A stretch of DNA of 64,000 bases from Omphiscola glabra (taxonomy: Eukaryota > Mollusca > Gastropoda > Lymnaeidae). The stretch spans positions 19,925,510 through 19,989,509 of the forward strand of contig OZ024796.1 of NCBI GenBank assembly GCA_964017045.1. The letters are read 5' to 3'. Shown in pieces: positions 26,438 through 38,500 of this stretch; position 1 is the stretch's first letter, and every line of letters starts with the position of its first letter. The notes beneath the pieces were generated by a model that saw nothing but the letters and a program-made list of their open reading frames with translations, searched no databases and was not told the origin of the DNA. The position numbers and the translations under genes were made by a program.

Positions 26438-26797
26438 CAGAGGCGTAGCTAAGGCTAAAGGGTGGCAGATGGGTCACACGTTCCGGGGCGCTAGACTAGT
26501 CTAGTGGGGAGGAGGGGCAAAAATGGGCTTGGCTTAGATGGTATTGGTTGAAAATAATGGGTTTCAGAGTTGGAGTGGGGCGTAAAAATGAATCTTGTCC
26601 CCTGACGCCAAACACTGTAGTAGACACGCCCCTGCTAGTTTTGTCTAAATAAGGCGTATGGGGTGGTCCACCCATTCATCACTTTTTCTTTATATGCAGG
26701 TGTGGCATTTTCGGACAACTGCAGAGTTTGTATTGTGAAAGTTGGGACGGCACATATTTTGCCGCTCATGGCAGCACTAATAGTAGCTACGCCACTA
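26438..26797 (-). mobile_element. Nested 360-bp hAT-like MITE
   Basis: Ends CAGAGGCGTAGCTA at left and, inverted, TAGTGGCGTAGCTA at right. Flanking 8-bp repeats GGCAGTGC (26430-26437) and GGCAGTGT (26798-26805) match at 7 of 8 bases. It lies just inside the left end of the 3-kb element, so it inserted later. Its right half on the minus strand is homologous to the elements at 56835-56971 and 59268-59416. Confidence 0.75.
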
Positions 26798-27940
26798 GGC
26801 AGTGTATCTATCGATACCAAAATTGGCGTTCATTTTCATAAAAAAGTAAGGCTAAAATCAAGGGCACTGATAAATCTTTATCGGTGGAGGGGGCTCCCCA
26901 AAAAATGTTCGACTATTTCAAAATCAAGAGGTTTATTTTTTAGTATACTTGAATTCGATGTTACTATTATACCTTTTGAACGAAAGAACATTTAAAATCT
27001 TTTGTGGGAGGCATTATTTAGCCTAGTGCCATATATAAACTGAATTCACTCCGTTTATGGTGTGCCCCAGGGTAATGATTAGGCACAAACTTATAATCAA
27101 CCCCATACTGTACCATTGATCAGCGTGAGGGAAGGGTTGCATAATTTAGGGTGCTAAAGACAGTCGTACAAACTCAAAATGAAGGGGTGCATTATTTTGG
27201 CGCATACTTAAATTAGTTTTCTCTTTCAAACTTTGGTAGGGTGTGCCAAAATTAGCCATAATAATGACCAAATACATCTTAAATTCCGCACCAGCGGGAC
27301 GTAAACTATATTTATTCTAGTTGTGTCAACCTTGAGGGTACGCTTTTGCCCTAGATTATTCTCACCCCTTGAATCATTATAGTACCCAGAATTTTTTTTA
27401 TAAATTCAAAATACAAGAATGCATTTTATCACATATCTGAATTTAGTTTTGCAACATTCAACACTTAATTGGAGAAAAACGGAAGAGATCCTAGTTAAAA
27501 TTGTAAGTGTCACTTAACCTAAGAGCCATCTTGTGCGCCTAGCAATCCATACAACTGCAGGGTGCCTCAGATATTTTAGGGGTTTAAAGATGTGATGAGG
27601 ATATTTTATTTATTATAATCTTTACATGCAGGGTTGACAAAACGGAAATTCCTTGCCTGCTTGTGTTATGGAAAAAAATAATAATTAAAAAAATAATTAT
27701 ATAACTAAAAATAGTTATGTGGCTTTGATTTTTTATTAACATTATTTTTAGGTATAGCTACTTAATTAATAGATGAATTAAAAAAAAAAAAAAATTCAAT
27801 TAAAGAGGGTTCCATCACTAAAAAGCACTGCAAACATTATTTTATATGCTAAACGCAAATGGAAAAAAACTAAATTACTTATACTTGTAATGCTTAGACT
27901 ACTTTTTCTAAATATTTCCTAATTTTACGAGAGTCAAAAA

Positions 27941-28252
27941 GAAAAAAACAGGTTTAAAAGTAAGGTCTACACATTTTTATTGGTTTTGAAAACTGGTCAT
28001 TTTTATAAATTGAAAATGAACGGCATAACTATTTTAAGGAGACATAAGTTGTTTACAAAAGACATTTTATTTATTAATGTGTGATTTTATTTAAAAGAAA
28101 AAAACAGGTTTAAAAGTAAGGTCTACACATTTTTATTGGTTTTGAAAACTGGTCATTTTTGTAAATTGAAAATGAACGGCATAACTATTTTAAGGAGACA
28201 TAAGTTGTTTACAAAAGACATTTTATTTATTAATGTGTGATTTTATTTAAAG
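27941..28252. repeat. 156-bp direct tandem duplication
   Basis: Two adjacent copies, 27941-28096 and 28097-28252, differ at one obvious base (ATAAATTG versus GTAAATTG after TCATTTTT). The near identity, within an otherwise decayed transposon interior, indicates a recent duplication. Confidence 0.92.
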
Positions 28253-29404
28253 GAAATCATTTGCAAAAAAAAGTATACATTTCCCAATATTCAGTAGATT
28301 GAAATTTTTATATGGAATATCAAACTACTATAACTTTCTTAAATTGCCTCTTCACAATACTTTAAAATATTTAAAATAAAATCCACAAAATCTATTTTAA
28401 ATTGACGAATTAGGAATACGAATTTTTTTAAACACGTACCAAAAATGGAATTGGCATGATAATCGAAATGCTAGTTCACAAAACCTGGATTCTCATCTAA
28501 AATAAAATTAATAATATAAAAAAATGAGTGCAATGCCAATGGCTGGGGCAAATAGTTTATTATTCTGACATTAAAAAGAGAAAAGCAGTTGGGAAGTTAA
28601 AAATAATAAATATCGGCTTAGTATTTTAAAGGCACCAGTTACTATGCTTTTTAAAACTGTTTAAAATGACACTTTTGTCACTTTTAATATAAATTTTTTT
28701 TATTTGTTATATTATTGTACACATTGTGCACCGGCTAAGGGAGGAGGGGGGGGAAGTGCCCTCACGGAGAGATAGCTGAAAGAAACACTGTTTTTTTAAA
28801 CCATGATACCATCATTCAATTTTTAATTAACACCATTCCCTAGTTTAAAAGTCATGCTTTTATTATAAAATATAACTTGAAAACATGAAAATATTGCTCG
28901 CGTTTGAAACTTGGTGAGAACTGTATTAAAATTATAGACCTTAAAATTGAAGCAAATGTAGCTTAATACAGTGTTATTGAAGTCTTTATAACTTGTGAGT
29001 TTGCAAAAAATAATTAAATAAAAAAATACAGATAAATGTGTACGGGAAGTTACACTTCGGCTCATAATCGGTGGAGGCAAATTTTCGAGACATTGAGATA
29101 TTTATAATCGAATAACATAAGCTTTTAAGAAGATTGGCCCTTTAATGTACCGATCATCAAATATATCAAGCGTAGCGATATTTCATAGATTCCACTAATT
29201 GTAATCGGTTAATGACACCAGCTAGTATTCTTTTTAAAATAATTAAAAAAATTAACATTTGGTAGTTTTGTATAAAAATATTTTGTTTTATTGTTGTATA
29301 TATTTTTGCTTGGGGAAGGGGGGCACTTGACTTTACCGGGGGGGGGGGGGCAGGGCCGACCCCCTCACCGCGGAGATATAGCTGAAAGAAACCCTGGTCT
29401 TAGT

Positions 29405-32400
29405 CTTAGTTAGTATTCGGACTCAGAAAAGAGTGAGAGGTTGGGTTAAAATAATATTGAAAATCTTATTGTTGAGTTTATAAGATAAAATTTGGTATAA
29501 AATAAAAGATAATTGAATGGACTATGTTTGTAAATTTACTTCTTTAGTTTCACTAAATAAACTAACACAAATGACATCCAAATAGCATTTAGTCTAAAGG
29601 GACCCGGGTCCGAATAGCGGCTTTTCACTATACTTGAGTCACTACATACAACACAGTCCTTACTAAGATGACACAGTGTGGATGGACACAGAAAGAAATC
29701 ATACAGAGTGCGCTCATTTGAAGCTACAGTGCCTAAATAATGATTTGATTGCCTCAATCTTTGAGTATGAGGAAAATTGAAAATTATAAAAAATCAATAA
29801 AGAAAAATCTAAAGACTGTTTTCTTTAAATAGATTTTAGGACATAAATTATTAGTATGTACATATGCGCTATAAAATTATTCAATCATCATATACACTAC
29901 CAGTGCTTTCCAACCATTTTGACTCTGTAAGCCCAAAAATTTTTCTGCGAAGCTGAGGCCCGCACTTTCATCTCAAAGGAAAGATTTTTTAATCCTTTTT
30001 AGAAAAATATTCACATTGTTAATATATCTTTGACTTTCATATATCTATTGTCAATAGTACTTTCATATATTTATTGTCATTAGCCTTATCAGTCCCCAGT
30101 TGCACATCAAGACTATAAATGAAGTTGAAGCTAATAAAACTGCAGCCTGTAGCATAGCACTTCTTTAAAGAAAGATTTTGCTTTAAATTGTCCTTGTACT
30201 TGTAATTTTATTAATTTGAGGTACCGGGTAGCTTTAAGCAGTATCTACCCTCATTAGATTTTATAAATGTTCACCAAAGTCAATGCTTTACATTATTTGG
30301 TGTTGGTCATTACAGATAATTCAGCTCCTATCTAGATTACACTGAACCGAAGACTTTCCTATCATATTACCATCATCTTACAAAGCACAGTTGTTAAAAA
30401 CGCAGTGCTCAGATATATATCTCATCTAACTTGGTCCTGATGATAGAGCATGGAGATTTTACAATGACCAAATAGCTACTTTTGTTTTCCCAATTCATCT
30501 TTACCAACACCATGCCATTAGTAATTATACCCTGTACAAGCAAAATAAAGAAAGGGTAGATAGTATCCGATTTCATGCTACCCCATGTTTGGGAATGGTT
30601 GCTTTGCTGTGCTTAACATAAATTAATGCCACCGGTACCTGTCAAGCCATCCCACTCTTAAGCTTTTGTGACCTCCCCACTTTTCCATTTTAAAACTTCT
30701 CCTGTGCTCTTGCGCGATTTCCCAACAATACTGAATCAAAGAATGTTATTTGAAAAATATATTCTCCCTAAAATGATTTATTTTTGTACACAAGAAAATT
30801 TTTCAATCTCAGGGCCGCGGGCTGGACAGCACCACTATACACAATCTAGTAGTATACTAGTCTCAGGGTCGTCCACACATTGGGGGGGGGGGGGGGGGGA
30901 GAGAGAGAGAGAGAGAATAAAAATACAAAAACAAGATATTTTTATTACAGGTACGTTTTTTAAAGGGGGGGGGGGGGGGGAGTGATTTTTTTTTAGGAGC
31001 AAAATTATAAAAGTTCAATTGAACTCCAGAGCTGTATCATGGAATGCCACATGTTTTGACTGTTCAACCATCAAGATGCCATCCAAAGATGAATTTTAAG
31101 AATTAAAACACAAATAAAATGAAAAGCCTCATAAAATTCATTTTTTTAATAATCACTGGATTTAATAATTTGATTTACTGAACATTTGAAAAATTATTGA
31201 ATTTATTTAGCCATTAGCAACAATTTTGTAGTTTGCTATCAATATTATTATTGAATAGTTAATGATGTTCTTCAAACTACAAGTAGGGTTTTTTTAAAAC
31301 TGTAAAGTTTTGTATAAATAATATTCATAGTGAACTCAAGAAACAAACACCAATACCATGTTTGTAATGTCCAAGGTGTCGTTGGGGGGGGGGGGGGGTT
31401 ATTCTCTACTCAGGGATCTAGATGGTCTAGTTGTCTAAACTAGATTAATTAGTAGCTGGCTTCGACTTAGTAGCCGGCTTCGACTTCTTTGTGTTTTAAA
31501 AAGTTGTCACTCCAGACCAAAGTGATCCAAGCCCAAACAGAGGCAACAAATGCACTAAGTAAATTAACCAAATGAATAGTTACACATTGTACACTATTAT
31601 TATACATTGTATTACCCGGTACATACTAAAAAAATTTTTATTCATGACTCAATTATAGATTATTTTCGGATAAAATAACCTGTCTAAATTAAAAAATTTA
31701 AGCTAACTAAAGTTAAAGACTATCTAAAGAATACTAAAGACCAAAAAGTAAGTACTAAAGTTCTAAAGTGATTCTGAGTCAATATAGGACTAACATAACC
31801 TATTATTGCAAAAAAATGTTCAAAAATCATAGGTGAAAACAAACTTCATCAAATCCTAATAAATGCTGTTAAATCTAAGCCTGTGTAGACTATGTTATGT
31901 AAATAATGTAAAAAACTAAAACAGCATTGCCAAAAAACCATAAAGACCAAAGTTTTGAAGGGCTTTCAATGATTCGTCATAGAATGGAGGTTTTTTTTTT
32001 TTTTTTTTTAGGGGGGGGGGGCGGCTTTCAATGATTCATCATAAAATGGAGTTGTGGGGGGGGGGTGCTTTCGATTTATCATCATAGAATGGAGGGTTTT
32101 TTAAGGGGTGGGGGGGGGGGGCTTTCAATGATTCATCATATATTGGAAAACACAATGATTTCATTATTCTCATGAAATGTAACTCGCACTTGTTAAACAT
32201 AAAAATAGAATATAAGCTTAAGGTAATAATAGTAATATTAAATAAAAATTGTTTTTATATTTATGGCATTGACAACTATATGACCAATGTCAAAGACATA
32301 TGATTTAGAATTTAGACAGATAATATAATACTATAACTTCTTTTAACGAAAACTTTTTTAATTTAAATTATTTTATTATTTTTAAAGGGCAACCTTTTTA

Positions 32401-32527
32401 AAAAAAATTACAACATAAATGTATATTTAATTTCAATATGATAATCATTGATGTTATATTATATAGTCTGGGTCTGCTAAATTTCCTGAGTCTACTACAT
32501 ATATTTGTCTTATACTGCCTGCTCAAA
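29405..32527. other. Intergenic region upstream of the LRRC41-like gene
   Basis: AT-rich and without a convincing gene. It contains long G homopolymers (near 30881-30899 followed by (GA)n, 30966-30981, and 31385-31398), two copies of a 21-bp unit near 31450-31487, and a single hAT-like end CAGTGCTTTCCAACC at 29901 for which no partner end was found. A 105-codon frame at 30668-30985 is an artefact of G and GA runs. No promoter for the downstream gene could be picked out. Confidence 0.6.
31966..32146. repeat. Three ~60-bp repeats with T- and G-tracts
   Basis: The phrase GGCTTTCAATGATTC(G/A)TCATA plus AATGGAG recurs at about 31961, 32022, 32066 and 32130, each separated by poly-T and/or poly-G of varying length. 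It is a local minisatellite whose units carry G-tracts of 9-13 bases. Confidence 0.8.
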
Positions 32528-35500
32528 ATGACAACTAAATTGGGAGTTCCATCTCTACAAGAACAATGCTGCAAGGCTATTAGTTTGAACTGTGAATATT
32601 ATCATGAGTCCTTTTTAGAAGGTAAGTTTCAGAAAATTAAAATATTTTTCATAAGTTTGTTTACTGACTTTGTTTTATGTTTCTTAATTTTTCAGCTTTC
32701 CATAAAAAGTAACCACAATTATTACTAGATTTTAAATAGCTTGCCTATTTTATAGATTATAGCAGTGGTCATTAATAATCCTACATGGAATCTGTCAATA
32801 ATTTAGTTGAATTAAAAATTTGTGTTCACCCTTCTTAGAGCTGAACCAACCCTGTCTAAGTTCACTAGTGGATCATCTTTCGATGTTTGATCTCCTGCGA
32901 TTAGAGCATGTTTTGCAAGGACGAGGTAATTTAAAAAAAAATCATTTTAGAGTTTAGTGTTTTTTATTCACATACTCAAATAAACACTATAATTCTACAA
33001 TCATTGTTTAATAATTCATTAAAATATTTATTCACTAACATATTTTTTAAAAATAAAGACTTTCTTTTTAAAATAATCCTTTTTAAACATCCATTGTCAT
33101 ATGTTCGTGATAGGAGTATTTTTTATCATGTACAAATTTTGAGAGCAATAATAATTTTAATATCCTTTTATAAAATGAAATAATTAACATTCAAATACAG
33201 TATGCAGTTTTACAACATACAATAAGAATGTAATTAAGTTGTTTGTAAATAAAACACACCTATTAAGTTGTCACAGTTGTTCATTATTAACATTGTTATT
33301 TTATATTACCCTTTTAGGAATCGACACTAAAAGTGCAATGTACAGATTACAGCGGGTTTTTTTCATGAATAACGAAACGTATCCCATCAAGTCTACAACA
33401 TGTCCTCACTTGCTTGATCTCTTCCCGTGCGATGGGTGGGAGTGGGGTCTGTCTCGCCTCTTATACCGCAGGGCCATTGTGCAACTAATAGAAGAGTATG
33501 ACAAGCATTCAAGTCTCCCTAAAGGTATTTTCATCAATTTTTAATCTCAGATCAGGAGTTTTTACATGAAAAGTTAGATGAGTTTATTGTCATTTGTGTT
33601 TCCCTCTAAGGCTCTTACATATGGCTTGTCTTTGAAATTACAACAATTTTTTTATCAGAATCTTTTAATATTTGCTTTAGAAGTGCCAATCATTATGAAT
33701 GTGCAAATGTTTGGGAAAAACACAGCTACATATGAATAATAAATTTAGTTAAAGACTCTGGAAAGTAATTGTAAAGTATTCTAAAAGGTCTTTAAGTTAA
33801 ATGTAATTAACTTAAAGGGACAAAATATTTAACCACAGTTGCATACTGTAAAATTTAAAATAGTTGAAGTTTTGGAAACGTCCATTTACTTTACTGTTAG
33901 TTTTCAAGTTTTTAAAATATTATCTCCCTTATCTCAGATTTCTGCATTTAATATTATAATTAAAATCTTCTCATTTGAGAATGTCAGGGTGTATTTTATA
34001 AAAATTTTAAATATCTATTAACATTTTATGTTTTGTTTGTTTTTTACCACACAAAAAAATATCTTATTTGAAATATCATTTTTCCAAGTCCTTCAAAACT
34101 GTATTGTTTTATTTGTGTGTTTGTTTTTACAAAAAATAACTTTTATGAGTTCTTGATTTGACAAAGAGCCAAAAGCTAACTTCCATTTCAATGTTTGGAT
34201 CACTTAGACATTCAAGGTCACCTGGTGGATGTGCATGCTTATCTGCTGGATCTCTTCTGCCCAACACAAACTATTCACAGAGAGAAGGTCAAGGAAAAAG
34301 TACAGAAATCTGAAGACATGGTCTTAACATTAGCAGCATTGGCAGCACGCCACATCCTCTTCATCACAGCTGACCATAAACAATGCAGGTTTCTCCTGGA
34401 CAAAAGATTCGGAGCCATACTAGATGCATTTTGTGAGTCACTGCTTGTTATCTCCCTTATATTAAAGAGCTCCCCAACTCTTTTAAACTTGGTAAATGTC
34501 CTAAAAAAACGAGCAAAAAAGCTGGAAAGAATCTGTATCAATGTGATACGAACCAATGATTTGCAGTACTTTGACGCCATCTTGTCCACATGCAGTGGTG
34601 TAGTCAGCTACTATTTGACAGCTGAGGGCAAGAAGGAGAAAGAACTACTTGATGCTGTTGTTTCTGAATGTCCTGATGACTCATCTACTTGTGGCACAAG
34701 TCAACTCATACACACCTCTGAATCAGATGTTCATAACTCTGTGTCACAGTAAGTAACATGATTTTAACGACTAAACTTACGCTCCCACTGCAGATTTGTT
34801 GCTTGTATTCTAAACTTTCTGTGACCACTTGCTACTCTTTGACCACTTGCTACTCGCAGCATCAAAAACAGGGCCTCAGGTTTAATTTTCACAGGTTTTT
34901 TTTTTTGGTGTTGCGGTATATTGTCTGATGGATGGCAATTTACAGAAACAATCCCATCATATTTTTATCAATGCCCACACATTGTCATCTGCTGACAGGT
35001 TAGTAACATAGCAACTGGTAGAAAATGGAGAGTGATAAAAGAAACACAATGAATTTAATATAATCTGACTTGTTTACAAAACAATGTTGTATTCAGTAGT
35101 AGACATAATTTGTAGTTCTAAGATTAGAATTCGTGAAACAAATATCAAGTTTGATATTATTGGAGTAGGCAAGACTGGAAAAGATTTTACAGGAACAATG
35201 CCTTGTTTTTAAAATTGGAATTAATGAATTATTTTATTTTTTTGTTGCACGGTCAAAATAATATTTAAAAGAAAAATACATCCAGCCGCAGGTTGATAAC
35301 CATTGTGCCAGCACATAAATTTAATATTGTTAACTATAAACAAAAGTTATTCCTGCTGAGTGTGAACACCAACATGGGACCTCCTTGTTATGGATTCACA
35401 ACACTGATTCACCACTGAGCTTTGTTAATGCAGTGTTAATGTACCTTTGATATGACTTTTTTTATCAATTCTTTATAATTATTTATCCTAGCAGCAAAAA

Positions 35501-38500
35501 GACAAATTAACTTGGGAGATTAAAGCTGTTTTGAACAGACAGCAGATTTCATGATTCATGTGAAGTTGGCTACTGAGTTCTGACTTGCATGGTTGAATTA
35601 TTTTACTCAGTGTTTACCTTATCTATTCAACAAAAGAGTTTATTGACCCATAACTGTAGGCAATCATCAATTTATGAGTTTATTAACCCATAACTGGAGG
35701 CACTCATCAATTTATGAATTTATTGACCCATAACTGGAGGCAATCATCAATAGAATAATTTATTGACCCATAACTGGAGGCAATCATCAATAGATGAATT
35801 TATTGACCCATAACTAGAGGCAATCATCAATAGATGAATTTATTGACCAATAACTGGAGACCCACAGTTGAGAGACAGACAAAGCTGCAATTGTGTGTTA
35901 GGGCCGACAAATCATTCTTTAAAAATAAATGTTTGACAAAATTATCTTTTAACATTAGTTTCAATAAAATGTTGAATTATGAGAAGCTTGTAGTGCATGT
36001 TTTATGTATGACTATAATACTTATTATATGATATGACTGCAGTACTTATAATATGATATGAATGTAGTACTTATTATATGATATGAATGTAGTACTTATT
36101 ATATGATATGAATGCAGTACTTATTATATGATATGAATGTAGTACTTTTTCAGTATGCGAATGACAAACTTCTTTCAACTGTTATCTTTATTAATCATTT
36201 AATGTCATTGTCCCATCAGCTTGGTCAGTACCTCAGAGTTTGATCTAATGGATGATGCTGTGTTGTTTGGAACACTTAATTCATCCTCTCAGTTGTAAGT
36301 AACAGGAGAATGTCACAGACAAATTCAACTATTTATTTGATATAATTCAGCCGTTTATTTAATATAATTCAGACATTTATTTTAATATAAATCAGGTAGA
36401 TGTATTATACTGATTAGGTTTTCAAGAGTAAAATTAATTTCTAATGAAATGTTTGATTAAATGTATGTCCAAGTTGAATGGAAATCTAATTGAATCTAAT
36501 CCAAAATTGAATCGGATAATAAAAGTATAAAAGAATTAATTTGTAAACAAATGTTTAATGACCACCTCAATATGTAAAATTAATTATTTCCCAAGTGACA
36601 GCAACAGTGGAATGCAGAAAGCTGACTTTAAATTCACCAACTTAGTTGATAAGAATCTGTATGTGCCAGTGTTGGACCATCACTTACAGTCTTGGCTGTC
36701 CATTCGAGAGCTACACTTAGGCGGTGAGTGTCCAAATAAGAAATTTTCATTTTGTAGAGAGATTTTTGTAAATATAAGTTGATGCATTAGCAAATTGTGT
36801 TGTTATTTTAATCCCCAGTGCCCAATCTACATCCTAGATTACTTCAAGGGATCTGCAGTTTGCTACAGCGACCCCAGTTCAAAAGCTTTACTTTGTCATC
36901 TGCCGATTTCAGACACGAAGTCTTAGATGACATTCTCACAACTGTAGCAAGACACAGGTTGTTACCATTAGATGTAGCCAACACAGGTTGTTACCATTAG
37001 ATGTAGCCAACATAGGTTGTTACCATCGATGTAGCCAACACAGGATGTTAACATTAGATGTAGCCAACACATGTTGTTACCATAGATGTAGCCAACACAG
37101 GTGGTTAACATTAGATGTAGCCATCACAGGTTGTTAACATTAGATGTAGCCAACACAGGTTCTTAACATAGATTTAGCCAACACAGGTTGTGTATTTCAG
37201 CATTAAATCTAGCACAAGGCAAGATGCTCATGCCACTTTTTAAAAATTATCACTTGAATTGATGAACATGACTGATTGATCTGATGGAGAATTAATGGAC
37301 ATGACTGATTGATCTGATGGAGAATGACCAACCACAGGGGCTATGACTGTATTTACTATTGGGACTTGACAACAAGAAGAAACTTCCTTATTGAGATGAT
37401 TTTAAGTTTAGTTTTATTTTTCATCTAAGATACAGGGCAGTGCACATATTATATAACAAAAAAATACTACATTTTTTAACAACTGCCCTACCCTTATAAT
37501 ATTTTATAACATTTCCATTGACCACCCCCTTAATATTATATTAATTTCTAAACCCCCCCCCCTCCCCAAAAGAATAATTTGTTTTTTAGCCTTTTATTAT
37601 TAAACAACTGTTACTGTCATCCAAATATTGGCCCGACTGAAAAGCCTCATAAAGACCAAAATCAATCAAATTTCAAGCAGAAATACAAGGAGGACTGCTT
37701 TCAGATTGAAGCAAAACCTGAAGACAGACAATAACACTTAAAAACAAACACTCTTAGATTTTTGTATAGATAAGTAGTCTAAAGGGATATGTCAAGCAAA
37801 AAGCCAGAAATTATTTTTACAAAAATATACTAATTATTTTAAGTAAACAATACATTTTAAAATGTTTTTAATAATCCATGATAATTTCTTAAATTTGAAA
37901 AACAGAAATTTTGCAAAATAAAATTAATAAAAAAACATAAAAAGAATTGTTATATAGTATTGCACTCTACCACCCCACCCAATCCCATATAACAAAATGA
38001 AAAACCACCACCACCCACTTTATAATATATATTATTATATGAAATGTGCACCTTCATTATCCATGGAGAAAAATCGACATCTGTTACAAAACCTCCACAT
38101 GAGATACAGAGCTACAGAATGTCCACATGAGATACAGAGCTACAAAATGTCCACATGAGATTCAGAGCTACAAAATGTCCACATGAGATTCAGAGCTACA
38201 AAATTTCCACATGAGATACAGAGCTACAAAATGTCCCCATGAGATGCAGAGCTACAAAATTTCTACATGAGATACCGTACGGACTTTTTTGTGATGAGGA
38301 TTTTGGGAACTTGTGACTATAATAATACATTGTAAACTTCCAGAGGAGTCGTAGCTTTCTAAAGACAGAACATAGCTTTCTAGTAACAGTCTATCAGTAA
38401 CTTACTAGTAACAGTCTATCAGTAACTAAACAGTATCTACAGCTTAAGATAGTTGACTTGCTTTAATGCCCCATGTTGTCTGTCTGTTGATTTGTTTGTT

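Larger units (their letters stand above)
26401..29396. mobile_element. hAT-like DNA transposon remnant, ~3.0 kb
   Basis: The left end is CAGTGTTTCTTT and the right end, inverted, is CAGGGTTTCTTT. It is flanked by a perfect 8-bp direct repeat GTCTTAGT (26393-26400 and 29397-29404), the target-site duplication size of the hAT superfamily. Both ends run into G/C-rich subterminal sequence. No transposase frame is evident in the interior, so it is non-autonomous or decayed. A second right-type end lies inside at about 28723-28789, reading CAGTGTTTCTTTCAGCTATC when inverted. This suggests that a related element or a partial terminal duplication is included. Confidence 0.75.

Noticed and set aside
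29901..29915. Full hAT element starting CAGTGCTTTCCAACC
   Set aside because: No matching inverted end or target duplication was found nearby.
34275..34589. Minus-strand frame of 104 codons
   Set aside because: Antisense shadow of exon 4 of the LRRC41-like gene.
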